DNA from: Lachnospiraceae bacterium
GTDB taxonomy: Bacteria > Bacillota > Clostridia > Lachnospirales > Lachnospiraceae
Direction of reading: 5' to 3'
DNA length: 64,000 nucleotides
Assembly (NCBI GenBank): GCA_029224965.1
Contig: JAQXVO010000004.1
Span: forward strand, 1-64,000
Numbering within the stretch: position 1 is the first letter of the stretch; each line of letters starts with the position of its first letter. The notes beneath the pieces were generated by a model. That model did not search any database, was not told the DNA's origin, and saw nothing but the letters and a program-made list of their open reading frames with translations. Position numbers and translations under genes: made by a program. Shown one piece after another: positions 33,838 to 46,618 of this stretch.

Positions 33838-34803
33838 ATGTATCCTAATGTAACAATTATCGGAGGCGGAGTACTTGGAACACAGATTGGCTTGATGTGC
33901 GCCTATACAGGACACAATGTAACCTTCTGGCTTCGAAGTGAGGGATCGATTGGAAGAACACAGCCGAAGATCGAGCATTACAGTGCGGCAATGACTCAGG
34001 CTCTGGACCAGGCCAAGGCATTGATTGGAAATCCTATGGGTGCCTATCTCTATCCGAGAGGACTGGTTCCTGACTGGAAATCGGCAACGCCGGAGAGTAT
34101 TGATGCTTTAAAGGCCGAGTGGGAGAAGAATCGGAAGGAACTTCTCCATATCACACTGGATATGGCAGAGGCATGTAAGGACGCGGATATCGTCATTGAA
34201 GCCATGACAGAGGATCCCAAGCAGAAGATCAATATCTTTACCCGGATGAAGGATCTGATGCCGGAGAAAACCATTCTCTGCACCAACTCATCGACCCTGC
34301 TTCCCAGCATGTTTGCAGAGTATACCGGCCGTCCGGAGAAATTTTGCTCTCTGCATTTTGCCAATGAGATCTGGAAATCCAATACGGCTGAAATCATGGG
34401 CCACCCGGGAACTGCAAAGGAAACCATGGAAGCTGTCACAGCTTTTGCAAAGGATATCAATATGATTCCGCTCGTACTCCATAAGGAGCAGCCGGGTTAT
34501 ATCTTAAATTCCATGCTGGTTCCCTTCCTGGAATCTGCGGAAATGCTCTGGGCCAAGGGTGTAGCAGATCCACAGACCATTGATCTGACCTGGAAGCTTG
34601 CCACCAGTGCACCGGCAGGACCTTTCCAGATCATGGACATCGTAGGCCTGAAGACCTGCTATGACATTGTTTCGATGAAACCCGAGGCCAAGGATGAAAA
34701 TTCCGTTTATTATAAGATCAGCACCATGCTGAAGGAAAAGCTCGACAAGGGCGAAGGCGGAGTCAACAGCGGCAAGGGGTTCTACGATTACACGAAGAAA
34801 TAA
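33838..34803 (+). CDS. 3-hydroxyacyl-CoA dehydrogenase family protein, 321 aa
   Basis: It has an N-terminal Rossmann fold (IIGGGVLGTQIG) and the central domain with a catalytic His in CSLHFANEIW. The C-terminal helical domain closes with SGKGFYDY. It would interconvert 3-hydroxyacyl- and 3-oxoacyl-CoA with NAD(H). The His is followed by FANE, not the usual FFNP, and the N-domain carries an extra stretch around residues 35-75, so the substrate may differ from 3-hydroxybutyryl-CoA. AAAGGAGGAG precedes ATG. It is monocistronic, with no butyrate-pathway neighbours, which adds to the doubt about substrate. Confidence 0.85.
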   Translation: MYPNVTIIGGGVLGTQIGLMCAYTGHNVTFWLRSEGSIGRTQPKIEHYSAAMTQALDQAKALIGNPMGAYLYPRGLVPDWKSATPESIDALKAEWEKNRKELLHITLDMAEACKDADIVIEAMTEDPKQKINIFTRMKDLMPEKTILCTNSSTLLPSMFAEYTGRPEKFCSLHFANEIWKSNTAEIMGHPGTAKETMEAVTAFAKDINMIPLVLHKEQPGYILNSMLVPFLESAEMLWAKGVADPQTIDLTWKLATSAPAGPFQIMDIVGLKTCYDIVSMKPEAKDENSVYYKISTMLKEKLDKGEGGVNSGKGFYDYTKK

Positions 34804-34869
34804 TGACTCGAAAATCTGCCAGACTGTGAATCAATCGTCGGAGGGCTGCCACCGGGTAGTCCTCCAGAA

Positions 34870-34926
34870 GGGCGTCATCTTTTTCCGTCAGGTCTTAGAA
34901 GGAGGAAGAGGCGCTCTTTTTTTGTG
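34870..34926 (+). terminator. Terminator after the hydroxyacyl-CoA dehydrogenase gene
   Basis: An imperfect stem (GGCGTC and CTTTTTCC against GGAAGAG and GCGCT) runs into a TTTTTTT tract near 34917-34923. The remaining span to the next start at 35173 shows no gene. Confidence 0.6.
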
Positions 34927-35172
34927 ATTTTTTAATAAAAACAGACCTCGCAGACAAAGCTGATATAGCGGCAGAAAACCATGACAGAAAAGTGGAAGAA
35001 ATGGCTTAAAATCAGCTATGCAAGCAGTGCTTACCATGGAAAATTCCTGGTTGAAAGCTACGCTTTCTTGTAATTTCTACCTGTTTTTCCTATGATCAGG
35101 GAGGCGATGCGGAGAAAGGCGCCTTTCTTCCGTATGACCATCATTAAACGAAGGCAGACAAGGAGTAAGAAC

Positions 35173-35661
35173 ATGGATTTTGGAAGTCAGATTAAGACAC
35201 TTCGGAAGGAAAAGCAGCTGACACAGGATGAGATGGCTAAGGATCTGCATGTTTCAAGACAGGCTGTCTCAAACTGGGAGAACAATAAGAATCTCCCGGA
35301 TCTCGAGATCCTGATCCAGATGTCAAAGACTTACTCCATCAGTCTGGATGAACTGATCTTAGGAGGAAAAGACGACATGAACAATATGACAGAAAAACTG
35401 ATTGAAGATACCAGTGAAAATACCAAATTAAAGAATGCGAAAAAGATTCTTCTGATCGGCCTGGTCCTGATGCTGGCCGGACTTCTCTGCTTTTTCTTGA
35501 AGAGCATCTCCGTGGAATATGTAGATCGGCAGGGAATCCTGCATGAGAACTTCTTCTATATTCCCATCGGATATCTCTTTCTATTCATTGGATTTATCAC
35601 CAGCCTTACCGGAACGATTAAGGCTGTGATTTCTTCCAGGCGTAAGAAAGCAGAGAAATGA
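35173..35661 (+). CDS. XRE-family regulator with C-terminal membrane anchor, 162 aa
   Basis: Residues 1-65 are a Cro/C1 HTH (IKTLRKEKQLTQDEMAKDL, VSRQAVSNWENNKNLPDLE). Two hydrophobic segments follow (about 95-118 and 132-155), so the DNA-binding domain is tethered to the membrane. Such proteins often sense envelope stress or pair with small membrane partners. AAGGAGTAAG supports ATG 35173, not the longer frame from 35092. Confidence 0.88.
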   Translation: MDFGSQIKTLRKEKQLTQDEMAKDLHVSRQAVSNWENNKNLPDLEILIQMSKTYSISLDELILGGKDDMNNMTEKLIEDTSENTKLKNAKKILLIGLVLMLAGLLCFFLKSISVEYVDRQGILHENFFYIPIGYLFLFIGFITSLTGTIKAVISSRRKKAEK

Positions 35662-35736
35662 AGAATTATTTGAGCAGGCACAATCCAAATCGATTTCATT
35701 CCAGTCAGAATTTTTTTGATTGAATTGAAAAAATCC

Positions 35737-36051
35737 TTATTTCAGAGGTTCCAGGCTGCCGTTCAGGAATTCCTTGAAGGTGGCATTGGGGCCTCCTTCA
35801 AAGAGAATACATTTGATTCCGGCTTTCCGGAGTTCATTTAAGGCACGCGGTCCGATATTACGGCAGATGACGAAATCGGTCCGCATTTTCTTTAAGGTCT
35901 TTGTGATCTCTTTGGTCGAATTGTCAGGAATGGACAGCATGTTCTTCTGGCGTTTTCTTCCATCAAGTACCGTATAGAATTCAAAATATGCCGTCTTCTC
36001 AAAGACCGGAACCGTGCCGTCTCCACCATAGGCGATGGCCACGAATTTCAA
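35737..36051 (-). CDS. NifX/NifB-type dinitrogenase iron-molybdenum cofactor family protein, 104 aa
   Basis: This is a small alpha/beta protein of the NifX/NifB-C superfamily (VAIAYGGDGTVPVFEKTAYFEFY at the start, ICRNIGPRALNELRKAGIKC near 62-82). Stand-alone members in anaerobes without nitrogenase are thought to bind metal-sulfur clusters, but the role is unproven. It overlaps the upstream Nudix gene by 4 bp. Confidence 0.8.
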   Translation of the reverse strand: MKFVAIAYGGDGTVPVFEKTAYFEFYTVLDGRKRQKNMLSIPDNSTKEITKTLKKMRTDFVICRNIGPRALNELRKAGIKCILFEGGPNATFKEFLNGSLEPLK

Positions 36052-36434
36052 ATGGATTCCCGAATCTTTTCTACAAGTTCCGAATCCGCCGGAAGCCAGT
36101 CCACGCTCTCGATAGTATCTTTACTCAGCCATCTGGCGTCCTCAGCCTCCAGGAGGGATAGATGTCCTGAGATGACCTGACACCAGAAGCATTTCATGGA
36201 AAGATGAAAATCCGGATAGTCGTATTCGATCTGCATGATCTCATCCCCGACCTCGATCTCTGTTGCCAGCTCCTCCTGGATTTCTCTTTTCAGGGCCTGT
36301 TGGGGTGTCTCACCCGGCTCAATCTTACCACCCGGGAATTCCCAGCCATCCTTGAACTTGCCATAGCCCCGCTGGGTGGCAAAGATTTTATCGTCTTTTC
36401 TGATTACTGCACATACTACATGAATGGTTTTCAT
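36048..36434 (-). CDS. mutT: MutT-like Nudix hydrolase, 128 aa
   Basis: The Nudix box GGKIEPGETPQQALKREIQEEL is complete apart from the usual variation, and the opening IHVVCAVIRKDDKIFATQR with EFPGG is typical of 8-oxo-dGTP diphosphatases of the MutT type. It would clean oxidised nucleotides before they enter DNA. It is first in a two-gene minus-strand unit, overlapping the NifX-like gene by 4 bp. Confidence 0.88.
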   Translation of the reverse strand: MKTIHVVCAVIRKDDKIFATQRGYGKFKDGWEFPGGKIEPGETPQQALKREIQEELATEIEVGDEIMQIEYDYPDFHLSMKCFWCQVISGHLSLLEAEDARWLSKDTIESVDWLPADSELVEKIRESI

Positions 36435-36765
36435 ATTGTTCCTCTTATCTTCCTTCTAATCAATCAGAGCCTTCTTTTCTACTGTCATCGACTGCCGATC
36501 GAAAAATGCGAAGTTCTATATTTGAAAAACGGGCCAGCTTTCGAAGTGCTTGAATCCCGTGCATTCGTCTGACTTGAAGCAACTGATATAGCAATTTTAA
36601 ATCTTAAGAGAAACTTAATCCAGACCCTGTGGCATTTTACAGCCAGGAGGTTATAATAAAAACGCAGGCTGTCCTGTACCTGATCAATCAGGAAAGGGAA
36701 CGGGCCCTGCGGAAACTGACATTATTATTTTCTGCCGGCACTAGGCCGGTCAAAGGAGGAAATCT
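36435..36765. other. Intergenic region between mutT and ferritin genes
   Basis: This 331-bp divergent spacer holds a TATAAT -10 hexamer at 36652-36657 for ferritin without a convincing -35. I see no gene, terminator or clear Fur-box-like palindrome in it. Confidence 0.5.
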
Positions 36766-37278
36766 ATGTTGGATCAGAAAGTAAAAGACTTAATTAACAC
36801 ACAGATCAATAAGGAATTCTATTCCGCATATCTGTATCTGGATTTTTCCAATTATTATTACGATCTTGGATTGGACGGATTCGCCCACTGGTATGACATC
36901 CAGGCTCAGGAAGAGCGCGATCATGCTATGCTGATGCGTCAGTATCTGATTAACAACGGCGAGCATGTAAGCTTTACCGCTGTCGATCAGCCGGATGCCG
37001 TTTACGAGGATGCAGAAAGCCCTTTAAAGCTTGGCTTAAAGCATGAGCAGTATGTTACTTCCCTGATCAATACCATTTATAAGGCTGCAAATGACGTTCA
37101 TGACTATCGTACCATGCAGTGCTTTGACTGGTTTGTTAAGGAGCAGGGCGAGGAAGAGAAGAACGCCGATGACCTGATCAAGAAATATGAGCTCTTCGGC
37201 AAGGATCCAAAGGGTCTCTATGCACTGAACCAGGAGCTTCTGGCCAGAGTCTATACTGCACCGAGCCTGGTACTCTAA
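36766..37278 (+). CDS. ftnA: Bacterial non-haem ferritin, 170 aa
   Basis: This is a four-helix iron-storage protein. Ferroxidase-centre residues are visible in NKEFYSAYLYL, AQEERDHAM and VKEQGEEEKNADDL. Subunits would form a 24-mer that oxidises and stores iron. AAAGGAGGAAATC precedes ATG. It is a single-gene unit with its own terminator. With rubrerythrin and mutT nearby it fits an oxygen and iron stress set. Confidence 0.94.
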   Translation: MLDQKVKDLINTQINKEFYSAYLYLDFSNYYYDLGLDGFAHWYDIQAQEERDHAMLMRQYLINNGEHVSFTAVDQPDAVYEDAESPLKLGLKHEQYVTSLINTIYKAANDVHDYRTMQCFDWFVKEQGEEEKNADDLIKKYELFGKDPKGLYALNQELLARVYTAPSLVL

Positions 37279-37326
37279 CGCATTCAGGCACTGTCAAATC
37301 TGCTGATCATTAATAAATGAGAATAC

Positions 37327-37383
37327 AACAGCCTCCCAATTGAGGAATCCATGGGGATTCTTCTGATCGGGAGGCTGTTTTTA
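37327..37383 (+). terminator. Terminator after ferritin
   Basis: AACAGCCTCCC pairs with GGGAGGCTGTT and is followed by TTTTTA. An inner hairpin (GAATCC against GGATTC) stacks within the loop. Confidence 0.9.
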
Positions 37384-37404
37384 TATCTGATATATCGTTC
37401 CGGA

Positions 37405-37418
37405 GGGAAATATAGACC
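37405..37418 (+). repeat. Copy 3 (partial) of the GAAATATAGACC intergenic motif
   Basis: GGGAAATATAGACC lies after the ferritin terminator and shares a 12-base core with the copies at 41583 and 63640. Confidence 0.4.
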
Positions 37419-37450
37419 TCAGCGATTCACTGGCAGAGGCATTCTTTTCT

Positions 37451-38104
37451 TTACTCAAGAGTCAGAAGCAGAGCCATCTTGAACTTCTTCGTGGCCTTGA
37501 CGGAATGCAAACCGCCCTTGGCAAAATGGAAGTTTTCGCCTGCCTTGATCGGATGATCGACACCCTCATATCCGATCACGCCTTCGCCGTCCAGTGCGAA
37601 GATGATTGCTTCGCCGGGTGCCGCATGCTCGGAAAGGCCGGTACCTTCATCAAATGCCATAACAACAAACTTCATGCTGTTATTATTGACGATGTCCATA
37701 TTGACGATTTTTCCGTCCTGATAGGGAATCAGATCCTTCAATTTAAATACTTCTCCAGCTTTGATTACTTCGTTCATGGTATCATTCCTCTCTATTGAAA
37801 TCTGTGTATAAACCACACCCTTTTCCGTTTTCATTCCTACCAGCTTGTCCGCCGGAATGAAGATGCTCTCACCGGTTATCAGCTTTTTCTCATCTGGAAA
37901 AGCTCTGAAGACTTCCAGATCACCTTCCGCAACGATCAGAAGCATGCCGTAGGGATGAATCTCTGCACTGATATCTGTATGTCCGGCCAATGAGAAATAG
38001 GTGATCGCATGATCTCCCCTCTGAACCTCCTTGGAAATCGTGCAGCCATTTACCGGCGCATTATCTTTTGCAATGGAAAAGACTTCTCCGACTTTTTCTT
38101 CCAT
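37451..38104 (-). CDS. Two-domain cupin protein (bicupin), 217 aa
   Basis: Two cupin folds lie in tandem. The first (about 1-105) has weak metal ligands (ISAEIHPYGMLLIVAEGDLEVF). The second (about 110-217) has a better site (GTGLSEHAAPGEAIIFALDGEG and FHFAKGGLHSVKA). It is probably cytoplasmic and may bind a metal and a small molecule; no substrate can be named. AAGGAGGTTTCC precedes the start. It is monocistronic. Confidence 0.8.
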   Translation of the reverse strand: MEEKVGEVFSIAKDNAPVNGCTISKEVQRGDHAITYFSLAGHTDISAEIHPYGMLLIVAEGDLEVFRAFPDEKKLITGESIFIPADKLVGMKTEKGVVYTQISIERNDTMNEVIKAGEVFKLKDLIPYQDGKIVNMDIVNNNSMKFVVMAFDEGTGLSEHAAPGEAIIFALDGEGVIGYEGVDHPIKAGENFHFAKGGLHSVKATKKFKMALLLTLE

Positions 38105-38360
38105 GGAAACCTCCTTCCAGATCCTTTTTCGTTCTGTAATTATGATAACAGAAAAAAGCCTCAGTATACGTTGGAATTACAACATATGCCGGGACTGAAA
38201 GAAACCGGCTTGTGTTTTCGCCGTAGCAGATCTCGGCACCTTCTTTTTTGGAATGATTCTGTAGTCAGCCATAGCAGATCTGTCAAAAATCTTTTGTATG
38301 CTAAAGCGGCCGGAAAGCCTGAAAAATGACCATTTGTACAGGTTTTCTGATTGTTCCTGA

Positions 38361-38439
38361 TTCAGAACGTCCGGAAGCTTTTTGCGTTCTGAAAAGTACA
38401 GAAATTCGATTGACGAAGCCTTGTTCCATCACGTATGAT
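38361..38439 (+). promoter_or_regulatory. pflB promoter with upstream inverted repeat
   Basis: TTGACG (38410-38415), an 18-bp spacer and TATGAT (38434-38439) form a good promoter about 93 bp before pflB. Upstream, TTCAGAACG (38361-38369) and CGTTCTGAA (38385-38393) are perfect 9-bp inverted halves, 17 bp before the -35. This could be a regulator site or a small hairpin. No gene lies in 38105-38531. Confidence 0.7.
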
Positions 38440-38531
38440 ACTTACGAGAAGGCTAGTTAGATGCTTCTAATTTTCGAGCAGGACATGCCATTACCAACCA
38501 AATCAACCCACTTTTACGATTGGAGGTCGTG

Positions 38532-40805
<2,274 letters not shown>

Positions 40806-40809
40806 TCCG

Positions 40810-41559
40810 ATGGGAGAAGTATTAGCACGCGTTCATTCGCTGGAAAGCTTTGGCTCCGTTGACGGACCAGGAATCCGATTTGTGCTCTTTCTTCAGGGCT
40901 GCAATTTCAGATGCCGCTACTGCCACAATCCGGATACCTGGAACCCGGAAGGAACCAAAAAGACAAAGCCGACTCTGATGAGTGCGGATGAAGTTATCGA
41001 GAAAGCGCTCCGCTACAAGCCCTACTGGGGCAAGGAAGGCGGCATTACCGTCAGCGGCGGAGAAGCTCTTCTCCAGATTGACTTCTTGATTGAGCTCTTC
41101 CGGAAATGCCATGAGAAGGGCATCAATACCTGCCTGGATACCTCGGCAGGCCCCTTTACAAGACAGGAGCCCTTTTTCTCAAAGTTCAATGAACTGATGG
41201 AAAATACAGATCTCGTCATGCTGGACATCAAGCAGATCTTTGATGAAGAGCATAAGAAGCTGACCGGACACAGCAATCAGAATATCCTGGACTGTGCCAC
41301 TTATCTTTCCGATATTGGCATTCCCATGTGGATCCGTCATGTCCTGGTGCCCGGCATTACAACAGATGAGGCTGAGCTTAAGGCGCTCCGGGCTTTCATC
41401 GATACCTTAAAGACGGTAAAGAGAGTAGAAGTGCTTCCCTATCATACCCTTGGAATCTTCAAGTATGAGGAGCTTGGCATTCCCTATATTCTGAAGGATG
41501 TGAATCCGCCGAGCAAGGAAGAGATCGATAAGGCCAGAGAGATTCTGGGTGCTATCTGA
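40810..41559 (+). CDS. pflA: Pyruvate formate-lyase activating enzyme, 249 aa
   Basis: This radical-SAM enzyme abstracts hydrogen from the PFL glycine to make the radical. The cluster motif CNFRCRYCHNPDTW (CxxxCxxC) lies near residue 30, followed by GGITVSGGEALLQ for SAM binding. SFGSVDGPGIRFVLFLQGC is typical of PflA. It starts 4 bp after pflB and shares its transcript. Confidence 0.96.
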   Translation: MGEVLARVHSLESFGSVDGPGIRFVLFLQGCNFRCRYCHNPDTWNPEGTKKTKPTLMSADEVIEKALRYKPYWGKEGGITVSGGEALLQIDFLIELFRKCHEKGINTCLDTSAGPFTRQEPFFSKFNELMENTDLVMLDIKQIFDEEHKKLTGHSNQNILDCATYLSDIGIPMWIRHVLVPGITTDEAELKALRAFIDTLKTVKRVEVLPYHTLGIFKYEELGIPYILKDVNPPSKEEIDKAREILGAI

Positions 41560-41582
41560 TCTCGGATCCCCTGAATGGATCG

Positions 41583-41599
41583 GAGAAATATAGACCGGA
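41583..41599 (+). repeat. Copy 1 of the GAAATATAGACC intergenic motif
   Basis: GAGAAATATAGACCGGA, 17 bases, is identical to 63640-63656. It lies between the pflA stop and its terminator. Confidence 0.5.
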
Positions 41600-41623
41600 G
41601 ATCTCATCAGTAAAACAAATTGA

Positions 41624-41672
41624 AAATCTCCGCTTCAGACATGAATTTGTGTCTGAGGCGGGGATTTTTTTA
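41624..41672 (+). terminator. Terminator of the pflBA operon
   Basis: AATCTCCGCTTCAGACA pairs with TGTCTGAGGCGGGGATT around a short loop, with TTTTTTT after it. Confidence 0.93.
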
Positions 41673-41746
41673 TCCAGCTGGAAGACGTGCGGATATCGGT
41701 CAGAAGCTTTTTGGTTATGATCGAAAGCTGCACGCAGAGAAATAGG

Positions 41747-41775
41747 TGGACTATTTAACCACAGTTTGATATACT
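41747..41775 (+). promoter_or_regulatory. Enolase promoter
   Basis: TGGACT (41747-41752), a 17-bp spacer and TATACT (41770-41775) lie 75 bp before eno. A small TGCCGA/TCGGCA hairpin follows in the leader. Confidence 0.6.
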
Positions 41776-41834
41776 TACCTTGCCGAAAGAAAATCGGCAG
41801 TAAGACTTTAAGATAAACCCAATAATTCAAATAG

Positions 41835-43196
<1,362 letters not shown>

Positions 43197-43288
43197 AGAC
43201 AGACCAGAGCAGAGTATTATTACAGATCGATTTACAGCTGGATTCGAGAATTCGAAAACCGCTAAGATAAGGAATCATCCCTAAAATG

Positions 43289-43328
43289 AAAAGAGCCAGG
43301 GCAGGTATTTTCTGCTCTGACTCTTTTC
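43289..43328 (+). terminator. Terminator after enolase
   Basis: AAAAGAG-CAG-GCAG pairs with CTGC-CTG-CTCTTTT, with short bulges. The T's of the stem serve as the tail. Confidence 0.75.
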
Positions 43329-43454
43329 TATTAGGTTGGAAAATGGGCTTTTTCCTGTTTTACTGGATTTTCTTTGCTATTTCCTGCTTCGCAAACAGTT
43401 GAAGCGGAAGCGGAAAAGCAATAAAATAGAAACTGAAAGGTTAGGCTTGATTTT

Positions 43455-43871
43455 ATGAGTAGTTTGGAACGTTTTGTAAAAGCACAGGAAAGAGATTTCT
43501 TTACTGCCTTGAAGGAAGTCCGTCACGGGAAAAAACAGAGCCATTGGATGTGGTATATATTTCCTCAAATCCGCGGCCTGGGTACCAGTGAAACCGCTCA
43601 GAAGTATGCCATCCGTGATCTGGAGGAGGCAAAGGACTATCTGAGGGATCCCTACCTGGAAGGAAACTTAAGTGAAATCTGCAACGCTCTTCTAGAGCAG
43701 GACTGCAGCGATCCTCATGAGATTTTCGGCTCTCCGGATGATCTGAAGCTTCAGTCTTCCATGACTCTTTTTGAAGCCGCAGACGGCGGTGAGGACATTT
43801 TCTCGAAGATTCTGGACCGCTTCTATGGCGGTAAGCGAGACCAGAAGACACTTGACATCATCGGTGAATAA
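43455..43871 (+). CDS. DUF1810 family protein, 138 aa
   Basis: LERFVKAQERDFFTALKEVRHGKKQSHWMWYIFPQIRGLG is the hallmark start of DUF1810, and HEIFGSPDDLKLQSSMTLF matches the second conserved block. Members are small soluble helical proteins without a proven function. AAAGGTTAGG precedes ATG. It is a single gene with a shared convergent terminator. Confidence 0.9.
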   Translation: MSSLERFVKAQERDFFTALKEVRHGKKQSHWMWYIFPQIRGLGTSETAQKYAIRDLEEAKDYLRDPYLEGNLSEICNALLEQDCSDPHEIFGSPDDLKLQSSMTLFEAADGGEDIFSKILDRFYGGKRDQKTLDIIGE

Positions 43872-43888
43872 TTTAATAAGCATGAAAA

Positions 43889-43920
43889 ATCACCCACGCT
43901 GCACTGCAGACGTGGGTGAT
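43889..43920. terminator. Bidirectional terminator between DUF1810 and yitT-like genes
   Basis: ATCACCCACG pairs with CGTGGGTGAT. On the minus strand it runs into ATTTTTC, so it best serves the convergent minus-strand gene ending at 44013. Confidence 0.8.
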
Positions 43921-44012
43921 CATGTATTGATACAATTCTCACATAGGATATATTTGTTAACCTTCTGCCCACTTGGTCCGTGGACGATGGATATCATTAT
44001 GGATCGTAAATC

Positions 44013-44897
44013 TCAGTTATCCAGCCGCTTCTGATAGCCTCCGGTGACATTAGTGCTGCCGTGCTCAATGATGAAGGCCTTGGGGTCGATTTCCAGAATA
44101 TCTCTCTTCACAAAATTCACTTCATTTTTGGCAACAACGGTAATCAGTACGTTGGTGCCTTCGTTTGTATAGGCGCCGACGCCCTTCCATTTGGTTACGC
44201 CGCGGACATACTTGTTAAGAATGACATCCTCGATTTCCGGATGGTGGGTGAAGATCTCCAGCTCGATTTCAATATTCTGGTAGTGAAAACGGTCGATGGC
44301 CAGAGAAAAGCAGATCACATAAAGAATGGAATAGAGGGCCGTTGGAATGGAGAACAGAATAGCGCATACCAGGTAGAGGACAGCATTGAAGGCCGTCTCG
44401 AATTTTCCCACGGAAAAGTTCCGGTTTCTCGAAGCGATGAAGACACCGAGCAGGTCAAGGCCGCCGGCGCTGCCTCCGTTGGACAGGATCATGCCGCAGC
44501 CGATACCGCCGACCACTCCGCTGATCAGAAGATTTGCCAGCTTGTCATCGAGAATGGGGGTCTTCGGAATCGGAACCATGGACATAAGGATGGTCTGAAC
44601 GATCAGAGAGAGCAGGGTTCCGACCAGCATCTTTTTCTTCATGGTCTTCCAGGCCAGAATGAAGAGTGGGATATTGAGGCACATGTTGATAATACCGGCG
44701 ACGGTCTTCGACAGGCCGGGCAGAAACAGGGTCCGGAAGAGATTCGACAGTCCGACGATGCCGCCGGCATAGAGATCCAGTGGCTGTAGAAAGAGGTTCA
44801 CGGACAGGGAAAAGAGGACCGTTCCGATCAGGATCATCCCGATGTTCTTCTTGGTCAGCGGTCTCGGTGGGACATAAAGTTCATCCTGCAGATTCAT
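44013..44897 (-). CDS. YitT family membrane protein, 294 aa
   Basis: Five to six membrane segments (for example GMILIGTVLFSLSVNLFL, GGIVGLSNLF) are followed by a C-terminal cytoplasmic DUF2179 domain (about 210-290: ITVVAKNEVNFVKRDILEIDP). GGSAGGLDLLG in the membrane part is characteristic of the family. Function is not established; transport is suspected. It stands alone on the minus strand. Confidence 0.92.
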   Translation of the reverse strand: MNLQDELYVPPRPLTKKNIGMILIGTVLFSLSVNLFLQPLDLYAGGIVGLSNLFRTLFLPGLSKTVAGIINMCLNIPLFILAWKTMKKKMLVGTLLSLIVQTILMSMVPIPKTPILDDKLANLLISGVVGGIGCGMILSNGGSAGGLDLLGVFIASRNRNFSVGKFETAFNAVLYLVCAILFSIPTALYSILYVICFSLAIDRFHYQNIEIELEIFTHHPEIEDVILNKYVRGVTKWKGVGAYTNEGTNVLITVVAKNEVNFVKRDILEIDPKAFIIEHGSTNVTGGYQKRLDN

Positions 44898-45079
44898 TTT
44901 TCATTCCTTAATTCTGTAATACAAAGTCAGCAGATATTTTTATTTTCGTGCAGGCAGGGCAGTATATAAGCTCTGCCTAACAGATTCTGTATTCAACAGG
45001 AATACAATTTCAACGTCGATCAGAACCTTTCTGATCCGGAATAACAAGCCATAGAATCACACTTTCAATGTCTTCCTTT

Positions 45080-46582
45080 TCATGCCGTCTTTCTTTTGAT
45101 TCCAAAGAGAATCAGAAGAAGGAAAGCTAAGGATGCGACGAGGCTTAAAAGAGCACTTTCAGTAAATCCGGAGATTAAGAAGCCGACAAAGCAGGAGATA
45201 ATGACCGGAATTGCATACTGAATCTGTGACTGGACATGCTCGAGGTGGCGGCAAAGGGCGCCGGAGCTCGACATGATGGTGGTATCGGAAATGGGAGAAA
45301 TATGGTCGCCGCAGACCGCTCCGGACAGGACGGCCGAAACGGAAACTGTCATGAGAGACAGATTGCTGCTTCCGGAAAAGAGGCCAATGACCAGGGGCAC
45401 CATGATGGCGAAGGTTCCCCAGCTGGTGCCGGAGGAGAAGGAAATGAAGACCGCGATGGCGAAGGCAAGGACCGGAATAAAATGGGCTAGGCTGCCGTTT
45501 ACATTCATGATCGTTGCAATGAATTCGCCGGCTCCCAGGGCGCCGATCGTTCCCTTCAGGGTCCAGGCCAGAACCAGGATGATCATAAAGGGAATCATGA
45601 GTTTTGCACCCTCCGGAATGATCTCCATGATATCGGAAAAACGCCAGATCTTCCGGGCCGGATAGTAGATGCAGAGAAAGACCAGAACCAGAAGAGCTGC
45701 GAGGAAAAGGCTCTCCGCAGAGCTGCAGTTGGCGAAGCACTCGACCAGGGTCCGGCCGCCGGCCTTGTAGCCGGTGTAGAACATGAAGCCGACCGATGCG
45801 ACAATCAGCATGACCATAGGAAGGACCATGTCGATCAGGCGGGCGCCGTGACCGGTAACCTGTTCATTCTCCTCCTGGTCCTTCTGGTTGGCGTCATTTT
45901 CTTTCGGTGCACCGAGATCTCCGGCCGCCGCCCGGTCATCGTACTTCTTCATCAGGCCGAATTGAAAGTCAGCTGCCGAGGTAAAGAAGACCATGAAGAT
46001 GGTCAGTAACGCATAGAGATTATAGGGGATGGTCTTCATGAAAAGCTGAAAGCCGGAAATGCCGGCGCCGGCCGGAACATAGGAATTAATGGCGGCTGCC
46101 CAGGAGGAAACCGGGGCGATGATGCAGACCGGAGCTGCTGTCGCGTCGATAATATAGGCCAGTCTGGCCCGGGAGACCTTATAGCGGTCGGTGACCGGCC
46201 GCATGACGGTTCCGATGGTCAGGCAGTTGAAGCCGTCGTCGACGAAGATCAGAATGCCAAGGAGGAATGTAGCCAGCATGGAGGCTCGCTTGGTTTTAAG
46301 ACGTGCACTGGCCCAGCGGCTATAGGCACCGGCGGCGCCGCTCTTCTGGATCAGAACGATGTCCATGGACAGAACAATCAGAAAGAGAATAATCGAGACA
46401 TCGAAATTCTCGGTCATCATCTTATAGAAGGCTTCCAGGGAAGGAAAGATCTGAAAATTCCCCATCATAAGAGAGCCAAGGACCACTCCTGCGAAGAGGG
46501 AAAGATAGACCTGCTTGGTGATCAGTGCAAGAATGATTGCCAAAAGGGGTGGCAGTAGTGAGAATGCGGTGCCGGTGAACAT
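45080..46582 (-). CDS. NhaC-type Na+/H+ antiporter family protein, 500 aa
   Basis: This is a polytopic membrane protein of about 11-12 helices. Conserved blocks are FVDDGFNCLTIG, DATAAPVCIIAPVSSWAAAIN, SFSSGTSWGTFAIMVPL and SGAVCGDHISPISDTTIMSS, all NhaC hallmarks. It would exchange Na+ for H+ or, in some relatives, amino acids or organic acids. A charged loop (about 212-250, Asp/Glu/Lys-rich) divides the halves. AGGGAG precedes ATG. The PTS-IIC-like gene ends 36 bp upstream, so the two are likely cotranscribed. Confidence 0.9.
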   Translation of the reverse strand: MFTGTAFSLLPPLLAIILALITKQVYLSLFAGVVLGSLMMGNFQIFPSLEAFYKMMTENFDVSIILFLIVLSMDIVLIQKSGAAGAYSRWASARLKTKRASMLATFLLGILIFVDDGFNCLTIGTVMRPVTDRYKVSRARLAYIIDATAAPVCIIAPVSSWAAAINSYVPAGAGISGFQLFMKTIPYNLYALLTIFMVFFTSAADFQFGLMKKYDDRAAAGDLGAPKENDANQKDQEENEQVTGHGARLIDMVLPMVMLIVASVGFMFYTGYKAGGRTLVECFANCSSAESLFLAALLVLVFLCIYYPARKIWRFSDIMEIIPEGAKLMIPFMIILVLAWTLKGTIGALGAGEFIATIMNVNGSLAHFIPVLAFAIAVFISFSSGTSWGTFAIMVPLVIGLFSGSSNLSLMTVSVSAVLSGAVCGDHISPISDTTIMSSSGALCRHLEHVQSQIQYAIPVIISCFVGFLISGFTESALLSLVASLAFLLLILFGIKRKTA

Positions 46583-46618
46583 GGGAAACTCCCTTCTAAT
46601 TCAAAACTTGATTTCATT

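Noticed and set aside
44962-44990. AGGCAG-type hairpin between YitT-like and NhaC genes
   Set aside because: The stem is short and interrupted and no T-run follows on either strand, so a terminator call is not supported.
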